NCBI GenBank assembly: GCA_028641055.1
Contig: CM054060.1
Coordinates: forward strand, 164,386,954-164,450,953
Source of the DNA: Alopecurus myosuroides
Taxonomy: Eukaryota; Streptophyta; Magnoliopsida; Poales; Poaceae
Length of the DNA stretch: 64,000 nt
Direction: 5' to 3'
This document shows positions 25,263 to 37,063 of this stretch, piece after piece (the stretch's first letter is position 1; every line of letters begins with the position of its first letter). The notes below the pieces were generated by a model, which was not told where the DNA came from, did no database searches, and was given only the letters and a program-made list of their open reading frames with translations. A program made the translations under genes and the position numbers.

Positions 25263-26340
25263 GTGGGAATTTTCCAGTCGAGTAGACGGTCAAACCTTTT
25301 TTGGCCTTGCTTTTTCTTTTGAATAAACGGCTTGGCTGCTTACTGTTTTAAAGGGTGTGTTCCCTGTGCAATGAGTCCTTATGCTCGAGTGTCGAGCGAC
25401 TTAGGTGCCTGTTATTGCGGCTTTATTTGCAGAAGGATGCGGCACAGTAGCTTGGCTCTCCCGAGAGATCAGGGCCAATTAATTGCGACTAGGGCAAAAA
25501 CATTCCTGGCCTACACAGATTCGAGACCTCCGACTCGAACCCGATAAGGTGATTGTTGCGACTGGGCCGTTGTGGACTTATCGAGTCGAACTTAACCTAT
25601 GAGGGTACCCGGCGCGTCCGCTAGGATTTTTCTTCGTGTTGTTGACACGGAATTATACCGGAGGACGCAGCTTTCGAGTGCGATTCCAGGCCCTTAAGAA
25701 AGATCTTTTTGGGTCTTACCTTCATATTCGAAGAATATGGCATCCGTATGTGCCTAGTCGGCTAAACAATCCAGGTTTTTATGATGTAGAAATATCATGC
25801 GTGAATGGAGGTAGGTTCTTTCTACCCGAATTATTGTTTAAGACTCAGTCGAAAGAGTTTTCGTACTGTAGAGAGTCGTGCCCATATGAAAAGAGTTTTC
25901 ATGTTTGGACTGTTGCGCCTATACGAAAGAGTTTTCGTGTATAGGATAGTTCTCTTGTTTTAAAGAGGTCTTGCTCCATGATTTGTTCGTAAGAGAATTG
26001 CCTTTAGTCGAAGGAATTTCATACGAAGCTAGTTTCTTGTTTGAACTGTCCATTCGAAAGTTCTTGAATTTGATGATGTGTGCCATGACGTCATGGCGCA
26101 CTTTTCTCCTCCCGATGGGACGTGACGGAGTGGTAGCAGATGGGCTGGCCCACTTAGTCAGCTTTTTGACCGGGAAACGAGACGCCGCTTCCGTTTTTTA
26201 CGCGAACCGTGCAGTAAATGCGCAGGATCTTCTGTTAAGATCGTGGCACGGAACAGCGTTAACCGCCCCTTCGTTTCATCTTCACACGTGGTGGCTGCGA
26301 TACGTGCCACGTAGCGCATCGAGTGGCTGAGATTGACCCG
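25263..26340. other. Element C spacer between polypurine tract and antisense gene promoter
   Basis: About 1.1 kb with no recognisable coding region. The phrase GAAAGAGTTTTCGT and variants recur near 25850-25940 (for example CGAAAGAGTTTTCG twice), a short imperfect repeat. A CACGTG G-box lies at 26285-26290. Confidence 0.6.
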
Positions 26341-26355
26341 CTCCGTGTATAAATA
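26285..26355 (+). promoter_or_regulatory. Promoter of the element C antisense gene (G-box and TATA)
   Basis: CACGTGG at 26285-26291 is followed by GTGTATAAATACGGGAC with TATAAATA at 26348-26355, about 100 bp before the ATG at 26457. The spacing fits an ordinary plant Pol II promoter. It is separate from the LTR and on the opposite strand to gag-pol. Confidence 0.7.
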
Positions 26356-26456
26356 CGGGACTTAGCGCTGCGGTAAAATTTTCCTAGCCTTCGCCTTCAA
26401 CCATCTTCTTCCTCGTGCTCATCTTCCTCCTTGCGCTCGAGCTCACACTGTTAGCC

Positions 26457-29400
26457 ATGGCCGGAGGCAAAAGACGTGGTGCTGCCGCTTCCGCATCCGG
26501 AGAAGTTTCCGCGCAACCTGCGCCTCGGGCCGGCGACTGGCGCTCGCCCAATACCACCGCGAAGAGCATCAAGGAGATGCATCAGGAGGGGCTGCTGCCG
26601 GCTGAATCTGAGAAGCGGGTGCGCCTCGGGAAGAAAGAAGAGGTACCAAACCCGCAGTCGAACGAGCGCGTGGTCTTCGCGGACCACGTGTCTCGGGGTC
26701 TTTCCTTCCCTCTCCATCCTTTTCTCCTCGGGTTGCTGTATGTCTATGGCATACAGCTTCACGATCTTCCTCCGAAAGCGGTGCAGCACATTTCGTGCTT
26801 CATCGTGTTCTGCGAATGCTTCCTTGGCATTCGCCCTCATTGGGCGCTTTGGAAGGCCCTCTTCAAAGTTCGCATCTTCCGCGAGAAATCGTGGGTGGAC
26901 TCCGAGCCTGGCGAGCCGCTGCGCACAGGCGGCTTCGGGATCCAGGCGCGACTGGAGAGCAGCTACTTCAACATGCACTTCGTCGACTCCGCCCAAGGCT
27001 GGCGGAAAAAGTGGTTTTACGTCATCGACAACAGCTCGGGTGGGATCGTGGAATTCCACCCGTTCGCTGTTTTGAAGAGGCGAAAGTCCTGGGCGCACAA
27101 GCTGTCATCCGAAGAAACCCAGATCGTCACGCCCCTACTCGCAAGAGTGTCCGCTCTCCGGGATCAAACCGCCGGAGTGGTACTCAACGGGGTGCACCTG
27201 GCGAGTATTTTTCTGAAGCGCAGGATCCAACCGCTGCAGCAAAGGCCTTCCACCATGTGGGAATACCAAGGCGCTGAAGACCCCAGCCGAGTGAGCCGCG
27301 AGGAACTTTCGAACGTTGAGTTCGAGAAGAAAATCGCGGCTGTCACCAGCTTGAAGGTGGGGGAGAAGTTCCCCGACTGCACAGTCGAAGCCTTCGACGC
27401 TTCGAAACCTCCACCAGCCGCGGTTAGTTTTATCCTTCCTGTCTGTCATTATTTTCTTCTTTGTTTTGAGTCTTTGGTCGACTGAAAATTTTCTTGCCTT
27501 CCTCTGCCTTCTTTGTAGAGCTTAGCAGTGGCGAACTGCTACCCGCCAGTTGCGGGAGAGGACACCTCGGAGTTATTGGCGAGTCACCTGGACGGCTTAG
27601 CCGATACCAGTGTAGCCGATGCTTCCTCGAGCTCCGAGGACGATTCTTTGGATGATGCAGAGGGATCGAATAGCGTCCTTCGTCATTGCAAGCGTCGTCG
27701 GGTAGAGGACGATAACGAGGCTACTTCCAAGGATAATTCCTTAGAGGAATCGCCCGGGAAGGCCCCTATCTCCGCGACTCCACTTTGCTCCCTCGCCCCT
27801 TCACCTTCATTCCCAGTAATCGCAACCGCTTGGAACGCGGATTTGCTAGATGAAGGTGAAGATGACGAGTAAGTCATTTTCCTCGTTCTTAGTCGAGCGT
27901 TCTTTCTTCTGCGCTTATGTTTGATTCCTTGTTCTTTTTTGCTGCAGTGTGCAGGCCATCAGCCCTCGCAGGTACGCTTCTTCTGTTCCTCCCGAAAAGA
28001 GGAACAAAGCAGGAACTGCGGGTGAAACTCCCAATGCTGGCACCGTCCAGAATTCTCCCAGCGCAGCCCCCAATGCGGCGACTGCGGAACGTGAGGCTCC
28101 TAGCTTTGCCGCCAGGACTTCAGCTTCGAAAGAAGCGACGGATAGCTCCGCAGATCCTCTCTCCCGCGCCACGGGCCAGGTAAACTTTGTAGTTTGTCTT
28201 CGATTTTTTATCGGGTGCACGACAGTGCTCCCAATGGGAGTAGCCCCCGAGGCTGTAGTCGATTGCTTGCGATCGGTTACAGGCTCAAAATCTTGTTTTA
28301 TTTTCTTCGTCTTGATTTTTATCGGGTGCACGACAGTGCTCCCGATGGGAGTAGCCCTCGAGGCTGTAGTCGATTGAATTCAATCGGGTACAGGCTCTAA
28401 TTTATATCTTCTAATTCTTCTACTTCTGTACTTTTGCAGTCGCTTGTTGACTCGCTTGCGGCGATTGGTCGCCGCGTTGTTCTTGCCGAATCGGAATGCG
28501 AGAGGCTTCAGTCACACTGCAGTCGATTCCACACCGAGAATGAGCTCCTTAAGAGTAAGTCTCATTGTCTTCTTTTGTTTCTGTTCTCGTGTCCATTCTT
28601 GATGTCTAACAAATGTTATTGCGCAGCTCAACTCGAACATTCGGAGTCCGAGAGAGTCAACCTCTCTGAGCGGGCAACCACTCAGGAAGCTGATTTGGCG
28701 GCTGTTCGACAAGAGCTGGAGGCCTCCCGCATGTGGTCGGAGGATCTTGATAGGCAACTCGCGGATGCGAGAAAAGCTTTGAAGGATCAAGAGGAAGCTG
28801 GCAATAAGGCCGATTCTGACCTTGTCACGTTCCTCCGTCCCCTTGCTGAGCGTTTCGCGGGTAAGTGGCCTAGGCTCTCGCAATTGTATCTTTTGTCTTG
28901 GTGAACTTGCGAAATTTTCACATTCTTTTCCTTTGCAGGTCTTCTGGATGTTCCTTTGGAGATCCCTGGGATCCAGCGAGTAGATGTGCTAACCGACACA
29001 CTTGCTCAACTCAAGAGGCATGCCGAAGGAGTGTGCTCCTTGATTGGCGATGCCACCCAAGTGTTGTCGCAACTGCACAGTCGCTTCCTCGCCAACGTTG
29101 TACCTCCATCCGCACTAGACGGCCTGCTGAAGATCTTCTCGGAGGGCAATCTCCTGGATGCTTACGCAGTCGCCCAGTCGGAGTCTGGCGCGAAGACTGC
29201 GATCCAGTTCGCGCTGGCACACGGAGTCAACGGTTTGGAGGAGGCCTACTCGGCTCTTCCAGTCGACCCCTCGACGGGCAAAAACGTACGGCTCTCTCGT
29301 TTTGGCGAGCAGGCCACCATTCTTGCTCGGAAGCTGTCTGAGCTATTTGCTCGACTGAAAGGAGGGGCGACTGCCGTTAGTGGGAGCACCACTGTAGCTT

Positions 29401-30428
29401 CTTAGTTTTGTTCTTTTTCCTTTCCTTCGTGAATGTAATGAACCTTGGGATGTATTCCCGTATTTTCATCGTCTTTAATTGAAGTGTTCGTTCTGGAAAT
29501 TGCTCCCCGTAGTTTGTGTATTTTCTCCCGATGGGAGTAGCCCCCGAGCACTTTTGTCGGATGTGCGACTAGAAATGCTTCGAATAGGGCTTCTTACTTC
29601 TTTCCTTGTATTCTTCCAGGCTACCGGGGTAGTTGCAGAATCTTCGAGTGGACATGCTACTCCGGTAAATCCCCTTGTTGCCGCCGTTGGCACCTATGCT
29701 GGTCTTCGTGATAAGGTCCGGGAGGGTGAGCGTCAGCTTAAAGCTCTGCGCGGTATAGCCGATGTGGCGAAGTCCAAGCAGAAACTGGCGGCTGAACGTG
29801 AGCAGTTTCTGATGGATGAATTATCGTTGGTTGCGAGGGATTTGCTATGTAAGTAATACAGCCCCCGTGTCTTCTTTTTGCTTTGTTTCCTTAGTTGATC
29901 AAGCATGCTTGCTCTTCAGTTGTCAGACCTGATGACAGGGAAGAAAAGCAGTGGGTGGAAAACCACATAGTTCAGGAGGCTGGTAGCTCAAATCCTCATG
30001 CGAGTAACTTCTGGTTTGATCGCAGTCGAGGATTTGTGATGGCCACCCTGAAGTTCCGTGTTCTGCAAGCGAGAATTCTCGTGAGTTCTTTTCACGAGGT
30101 CCTGATCGCGATGAACGCTGCTTTCTACCCACTCGAAAGGGGTCCCAAAGACTGGAGCTATCTTCTCAGGTTGTTTGGACATGAGGGAGAGGTTCGCGCG
30201 TGTGTGCACAATCAAATGACATGCGGCGCGGTTGTAGCTCTATCCTTTGTCCGAATATGGTATCCTGAAGTAGATTTTAACTCCGTAGCCAGGCTCCCAG
30301 ATGATCCAATCGATGATATTTCCCCCTTCTATGATGTTGTTCGTCCCGCAGCGGAGAAAATCATCCGATTGTCCTCTGAGGAGGTAGATAGAGTTTTGGC
30401 GACTGAGAATGCTCAGCGCTTTGATTGA
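26457..30428 (+). CDS. Element C antisense gene: eight-exon protein with gypsy-associated Transposase_28-like domain
   Basis: Exons by GT-AG sites: 26457-27422, 27519-27868, 27948-28179, 28440-28554, 28627-28860, 28939-29375, 29620-29848, 29920-30428. They sum to 3072 nt (1023 codons plus stop), with frame kept at every junction. Exon 1 holds a conserved domain (ERVVFADHVSRGLSFP, then FCECFLGIRPHW and KKWFYVID) that resembles Pfam's putative gypsy-type transposon domain. Exons 2-3 are acidic and Ser-rich, exons 4-7 look coiled-coil, and exon 8 has a C-terminal domain shared with the element D gene. Function is unknown. Retention at exon 6 would end at 29405 instead. Its 3' end faces the end of pol with 277 bp between. 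All exons are open although the sense polyprotein is broken. Confidence 0.8.
28211..28410. repeat. 111-bp tandem duplication in intron 3 of the C antisense gene
   Basis: TCGGGTGCACGACAGTGCTC starts at 28211 and again at 28322. Each copy contains GGGAGTAGCCC(C/T)CGAGGC, i.e. the reverse complement of the element's polypurine-tract core, and a small CTCCC...GGGAG hairpin. Confidence 0.8.
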
Positions 30429-30705
30429 TTGTCGGATGTGCATATCCTGTAACCTTGTATAGTTTGTAAAAACTGTTGTAAGGTGTATAACCTTGTATGT
30501 ATGCTTTTTTCCTGTAATGCTTAGTTGTAGGCGTAGCCCCCGTGTGTTTATGGGGTGTGTTCCTGTAACTTTTGAGCGTGTAAAATAGGAAGTTGCGAAT
30601 GAATATGATGGAGAAACCATGTTTTTATTGCGATGACTGAGAAGCCATGTATTCGAGCTACAAGAGTGGCTAGCATAGCCTTATTTGTTGTGAGAACAAG
30701 TAAAC
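30429..30705. other. Convergent spacer between C antisense gene and C pol
   Basis: 277 bp with no ORF. It contains GTAGCCCCCGTGTG near 30534 and several TGTAA runs, which could serve as plant poly(A) signals for transcripts arriving from either side. Confidence 0.5.
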
Positions 30706-33700
30706 CTAGGGATAAAATTTGCGGAGGTGTGCAATATTCCAAGGATTGGAATAGATTCCTCCAGTCGATGGATTCTTCAACCTGTACGCTCCGCCTGGGA
30801 TGACTTCGTGTATGATGAAGGGTCCTTCCCAGGGTGGTTCGAGCTTGTGTCCTTCCTTCTGCTTGAGTCGCAGCACTAGATCTCCAACCGCGAATGCTCT
30901 GTGGCGTATGCGGCGACTATGATAGTTTCGCAGGGATTGCTGATATACTGCGGATCTGGCGAGTGCGATGTCCCGCATTTCGTCGAGTGCATCCATATCT
31001 TCCGCGAGTGCCCTGTTAGAGGTTTCTTTGCTGTAGGCCACAACTCGTGGGGCGCTGAATCGAACGTCCTCAGGGAGGACTGCTTCTGCCCCGTATACCA
31101 TGAAAAATGGCGTGTATTTTGTAGATCGGTTAGGAGTTGTGCGGAGGCTCCATAGTACGGAGGGTAGTTCATCTGCCCAATGTCCTGCGGCGGTTTGTAG
31201 ACGATCGAGTAGGCGTTTCTTGATGCCAGCCGAAACTAAGCCGTTGGATCTCTCGACTTGTCCGTTCGTTTGCGGGTGGGCAACTGAAGCAAACTTGAAG
31301 TTAATGCCCTTTTCCTCGCAGAACTGTTGCGTTTCCTTTGCTGTGAAGTTTGTACCGTTGTCTGTAATGATGTCGTGTGGCACACCAAATCTGCATACAA
31401 TGGAGTCGAGGAACTTGACGGCGCATTGAGCACTGGCCGAAGTTACTGGCGTGGCCTCGATCCATTTGGTGAATTTGTCGACTGCGACCAGCAAGTGTGT
31501 ACATCCTCCAGGGGTGGACTTGCGTAGTGGTCCAACCATGTCTAGACCCCATTGTGCGAAGGGCCAGGCGATGGGTATCATGTGCAATTCTGTAGCAGGT
31601 GCATGTGGTCTTGGTGCGAATCGCTGACAGGCATCGCATCGTTCGACCAGGTTCTTTGCATCGGTAGCTGCTGTCAGCCAGTAGAATCCTGCTCGGAAGG
31701 CCTTCCCCATTATTGTTTTCCAGGTAGCATGATGTCCGCAGTCTCCTTGGTGGATGTCATGGAGCAATTCTTTGCCATCTTCGGGTGCGATGCAGCGCTG
31801 AAGTATTCCCGAGATGCTTTGCTTGTACAATTCCCCATTGACTACCCGAAAGGATTTGCTGCGTCTGATTATTTGTCGAGCCTCGCGTGGGTCAGCCGCG
31901 AGCTGTCTGTTGGTCAGGTAGTCGAGATATTTCTGCGTCCAGACTGGCTCGACCAGAAAAACCTGTCGTGATATGTTATGAATGAGCTCGATAAGGGCGA
32001 CTTGCGGGCTGACATCTGTTTCTGGCACTGCTATTGCTTCTGCAGCTTTCTTGATTTTGACCGATCGCTTGATCATCCGTTCGAAATATATTCCTGGTGG
32101 TATGGGTGCATTCGTGGAACCCATGTTTGCCAGTCGATCTGCTTCTTCGTTGCTGGATCTTGCGATGTGCTTTAGCTCGCATCCTTTAAAACTTCCTTCG
32201 AGTAGATTGTACATGTCGCGATACGCGATCATGTTTTCGGCGATTGCGTCACACTCTTTCATCGTTTGTTGCACAATGAGATTGGAGTCGCCGTAGATCA
32301 TTAAGCGAGTAGCTCCACAGGCGATTGCCATCTTCATCCCGTGCAACAAGGCTTCGTATTCTGCGTCGTTGTTTGATGCCGGATCATCTGGTGGAAAATC
32401 CAATCGTAGGACGTATTGCAGCTTGTCTCCCTGAGGGGATATAAGAACAATTCCATCTCCTGCTCCTTCGTTTCTCTTGGACCCGTCAAAGTACATTATC
32501 CAATTGCTCGTGTACTCGGGTGGTCCTGGCGTTTGCAGTTATGTCCATTCGCTTAGGAATTCAACGAGTACCTGGGATTTGATTGCGCTGCGTCCTGCGT
32601 AAGTGATGTCCCAAGCGCCCAACTCGATGTTCCATTTTGCTATTCTTCCGGATGCCATAGGGTTGTTCATGATCGTCCCGAGTGACGCATCATTAACCAA
32701 TGTAATGGCGTGTTCCTAGAAATAATGTTTGAGCTTGCGGGCTGTAAGAACGACTCCATATGCGAGCTTCTGGTAGTGAGGGTAGCGTTGCTTGCATGGT
32801 GAGAGCACTTCGCTGATGTAATATATTGGACGTTGAACTCCGTACGCTTTGCCTTCCTCAGGTCGTTCGACCATAATTGTTGTGCTGATGACCTGGTTTG
32901 TGGCGGCTAGGTACAAGAAAAGTGGCTCCCCTTCTCGCGGTGTTGCGAGGACGCGCCTACTTTGTAATGACCGCTTCAAATCTGCGAATGCTTGCTTAGC
33001 TTCTGATGTCCACTCGAATTTGTCTGTCTTCTTCAACAACTTGTAGAAGGGTAATGCTTGCTCTCCCAATCGTGCGATGAATCTGCTTAGGGCGGCTAAT
33101 CGCCCTGCGAGCTGTTGGACTCCGCGCAGGTTGGTTGGCTCCTTCATGGTCAAGATGGCTTGTATTTTCTCCGGGTTGGCTTCAATGCCTCTGGCGGATA
33201 CCAGGTACCCGAGAAGTTTTCCTGCCGGAACGCCAAAGACGCATTTGGTCGGATTGAGCTTGATCCTGTACGCGTTGAGGGCGTCGAATGTTTCTCTAAT
33301 ATCATCGAGGAGTGTGTCCTCAACTCGAGTCTTGATGACAATATCGTCAACATACACTTGCACGTTCTTGCCAATGAGGTTGGCGAGGCATCTTTGCATG
33401 CAGCGCTGATATGTTGCGCCTGCGTTCTTCAGCCCGAAGGGCATTGTTGTGTAGCAGTAGACACCGTGAGGTGTGATCAATGCTGTCTTTTCTTCATCCT
33501 CCCTTTTCATTCGGATCTGATTGTATCCCGAATAGGCGTCCAGGAAGGAGAGGCGTTGGCAGCCTGCTGCAGAATCCACGATCTGGTCGATTCGCGGGAG
33601 GGGAAAATTATCCTTGGGGCAATGCTTATTTAATGACGTGTAGTCGATGCACACCCGAAGGATATCCGTGTTCTTTTTGGGGACCAACATCGGGTTTGCT

Positions 33701-33939
33701 AACCAAGTGGATATCTTGATCTCCCTGATGAATTTCGCAGCTAGCAATCTGTTTACTTCTTCTCCAAGCGCCTTCTGCTTGGGTTCTGAGAATCTTCGCG
33801 TGGTCTGTTTGATGGGTTTGGCGTCTGGAAAGACTTCGAGTGAGTGCTCGGCAAACTCCCTGGGTATTCCTGGCATATCTGAGGGCTGCCAGGCGAAAAT
33901 TTCCCAGTACTCATGGAGGAGTTTGACGAGCGCGCTTTC
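30706..33939 (-). pseudogene. pol: Element C pol: RT, RNase H, second RNase H, integrase; two stops
   Basis: One frame from after the TAG at 33940 to the stop at 30706. RT has DFPLPRID-like core motifs, FLDAYSGYNQI and YVDDIVIKT. The degenerate RNase H ends at HYF followed by TAG (32716-32718), where element D has HYFQEH, so CAG became TAG. A second stop, TAA, is at 32539-32541. The second, archaeal-type RNase H starts at MYFDGSKRNEGAGDG and has EYEALLHG, YGDSNLIVQQ and NEEADRLA. Integrase has HQGDCGHH...CDACQ, GLDMVGPL, ITDNGTNF and GQVERSNG, then WEGPFIIHEV. Catalytic residues look intact, so only the two stops disable it. Confidence 0.92.
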
Positions 33940-36638
33940 CTATGCTTGCGAGAGGGTTGTTGAAACCATCGCTGTCTTCGCAGAGTCTGTCGGGTGCACT
34001 TGATGCTTTCGGGTGTCGCTGTTGGCGCTAAACTCTAGCTCAGGCGCATTTTTCTTCGTGAGGGGCATCACGGAGTGATCCGTGGTTTTTGCCAGCTCTT
34101 GAAGTTCTTCGTGCATCCCGAAAGATTTTGCGATCTCGTTGAACTCAATGTCGCATTTGTTGGATTTTTGAAAGTCTCCGTCAATGGTGATTACGCCATG
34201 TTCGCCAGGTAATTTGAGCTTCAGGTAGGCGTAGTGAGGTACTGCCATGAATCTGGCGAACGATGTTCGACCCAATATGGCGTGGTACTGTGAAGGCCAG
34301 TCGACAACTTCGAAGTCGAGGAACTCTCTCCTGTAGTTGCTCTGCGTGCCTAGCACAACTTCTAGGTTTATTGTTCCGAGTGGACGGACTGCTTTACCTG
34401 GAACTATCCCGTGGAAGGATGTTTCTGATTCCGGGAGGCCGTCCAAGTTCTTGTTCATCCGACGGAGTGTATCCGCGTAGATAATGTTGAGGCTGCTGCC
34501 CCCATCCATGAATACGCGGGCCAAGTCGTAGTTGCCGATTTGCGCCTAGATGATGAGGGCGGCGTGTCCTGGTCGATAGACTCGTGGTGGGTGATCTTTC
34601 ATCGAGAACGTGATTGGTTGGTCCGCCATTTTCAGGTACTCGGTCTTTGTTGGCGGTGTCTGCACTGCCATGCATAGTTGCCTTGTGTTAGTCTTTTGAG
34701 CTCTGCGAGAGGGGCATACCTTCTGGATCATTGCGAGTTGTCCTGCCGGGTTCGGATACGCGTTGGCTCCGGCGTTCTGCGGTGGTGCGAGTACTGCAGC
34801 TAGCGCCATGTTTGGATTTGCGGGTGGAGGTCGCGGTGGTGGCAGCTGGAATCCTTGGTGCCCTCCTCCTGGAAGCGGCGGGTGATTTTGAGTGGAGGCA
34901 GATCTTTTCCTCGCGAGTGCGTCCGAGATGTCATGGAACTTTCGGCAATCCTTAAGCGGGTGTGTTGCCTTAGTTTTGCCCGTGCGCTTATCTGTGAATA
35001 GATGTAGCGAGCAGTATGCGTCAAGGTCTTCCTCGGGGGATTTTTCTTCAGCCTTTGGTCTCCACTCGCGATTTCCACGGCGACCGGAATCGCGATTTCG
35101 CGTGAATTCCGCGGCGACCAACTCCTCTCTATCCTCATGATCGTAATATTTTCTTCTTTTTCTTCGACCATGACGATCGTCATCGTGTGCGGGTGACGAT
35201 GCTCTTTCGTTGCGCACCGCATCTTCTCCGTTAGCCCATTTTTCGGCTATGATCATTAGCTCTCTGATAGTCTTGGGTGCAGCCCTGCCTAGCTCCTCTC
35301 GAAAAGCAGTTCTTCTGGCGCCTTTTGCGAAGGCTTGGATCGCTACTTCTTCTGAGATAGTTCCCGCGGTATTTCTGAGCGTGGTCCATCGCTGGATGTA
35401 CTCGCGTGTGGACTCGCCACTCTTCTGCTTGCATGCTCGTAGTTCTTCGATTGTAGCTGGCCTCTTGTAAGTCGACTGGAAATTTTTACAGAAATCGCGG
35501 TGCAAATCATCCCACGATGCGTAGCAAGATTTTGGTCTTCTTTCCAGCCAACTGCGGGCCGCGCCGGTAAGATGCAAATTGAGGTATTGCATAGCCGTGT
35601 TCTTGTTCCCACGTTGGCATTTTACTGCCGTGAGGGCTCGAGTGAGCCGTCGTATTTCGTCACCTTCGTGCTGAGCTTGAACCTTTTGGGTAGAGGTGCT
35701 TCGCGGATGCTACGAGCGAAACAGAGTGCTCCGCAGGTTTCGTCATCCGAGGAGCCGGACGAAGAGCGCTCGCGATATCGCGAAGCCCTTGCCTTATCCA
35801 CCCTTTTTTGAGCGAGATCTGATCGCGCGTTGTATTCTGGCCGATCACGGTCGTCATCTTTCCTCGGTTCCTTGCTTCGTTTTCTCGAGCGGCTGCTATG
35901 GTGCCGCGAGCTTCTGTCTCTCGAGCTATCTTCAATGCTGCTTCGGCTGTCGCCGCGGCGTCTAGCTTCTTTTCCTCGACCGCGGTGTGGTGACTTATCC
36001 CTCCTTGGTGAAGAGCTTCTGTGCCTGCGGGGCGTTTCTTTATCTTTCTCTTTCTCCCGTCGCTCCTTCTCCTGCTGCTCCTCGGCCTTCTTGCGATCGT
36101 GAGAGGCAAGCCTTGCGGCTGCCAATCCGAGTCCTTTTCGTATTTGCTTGTATTGCTCTGCCCGAGGGTCGCTCTCCGTCGGTTGGTTCATCTGCATGTA
36201 GGTTGCCGCGGCTAGAACTGCAGCAGCGGGAGTTTGCGGGTACACGTTGCCGTCGTCGTCGACTCGCATGAGAGAAGGAGTGATTGATCTGTTTGTTTCG
36301 GGTATGGATTCATCGTTCCTGGATGTGGATGCGTGTCCTTTCCTCGCGGGTCGGGTTCCAACCGAGGGCGTTACGGACAGCCCAGCTCGTCTCTGGCTTG
36401 ATTCGTCCGCCGCTCTTCTTCGGCGGGCCAGATCTACCCGAGCATCTTTGATAATCGTGGCTGCTCTCACTAGGTGATAGTGGTAGGCAACCATGTCTTC
36501 GTGTGAGGATCCGGCTGCGGGTGGCTTGCTTGTTCGCATAGCTTCCTTCGCTCGTTTCCAGGATTCCCGCGAAACGCCGATTATGTTGCGCTCTGTCGCG
36601 CTGTGTTCTGTTTCCGAGCCTTGTTCCGATCCTGCCAT
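33940..36638 (-). pseudogene. gag-pro: Element C gag-protease with internal deletion and stop
   Basis: The likely ATG is at 36638 (MAGSEQGSE), about 410 bp after the PBS. The N-terminal half is a highly charged Arg/Ser/Glu-rich stretch (many RRR, SRD and KEKDKE runs, about 36150-35790). At about 35625 the Gag core is broken: TKYDGSLEP is followed out of frame by KCQRGNKNTAMQYLNLHL, as if about ten codons were lost. The capsid core ends with CYASWDDLHRDF and EYIQRWTTLRN. A TAG at 34546-34548 precedes the protease, whose active motif is FMDGGSSLNIIY. The protease frame ends at the TAG at 33940-33942, which is conserved in element D and may be programmed. Confidence 0.88.
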
Positions 36639-37046
36639 GCAGACTTGAGCCAGTCGAAGCTCGTGTGTCCTAGGCGTAGGTTGAAGGTTTCCTTGAATTC
36701 TTGATGGTTCCTCTGTCGAGAGGGTGTGATAGTCGTTGGCGTTGAAGAGGTTGGACTCGCCGCTTTTCTCCAGGTGACGGCGTGAGTCGACAGCTCCAGA
36801 TTCAGTTTCCGATTCATCCGAGAAGTGGAGGATCCCGTCCCTGTTCGTCACGAATTTGAGGCTCCCGAACGTCAGGGTGACGCTCTCCTCCAGATCTTCG
36901 AATACCGGGCGCGATTCCGGCGAGTGCGGTGTGACCACGACAGATCCGATCCGTACAGGATTGTTCGGAGCCGTAGTTGTCGGTTTCCAACGAGAGTTTG
37001 ATGTCGATGAAGCCGAAGATGCCGGTGATCCAGCGCCCGCCGTTTC

Positions 37047-37063
37047 CCACAGACGGCGCCAAT
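37047..37063 (-). promoter_or_regulatory. Primer-binding site of element C
   Basis: Minus-strand ATTGGCGCCGTCTGTGG directly follows the 5' LTR, the usual TGGCGCC-type PBS of Tat elements. Confidence 0.8.

Noticed and set aside
29376..29405. Exon 6 of the C antisense gene ending at the stop at 29405
   Set aside because: A GT donor at 29376 joins in frame to an AG at 29618-29619 and restores homologous downstream domains. The short form is kept only as a possible isoform.
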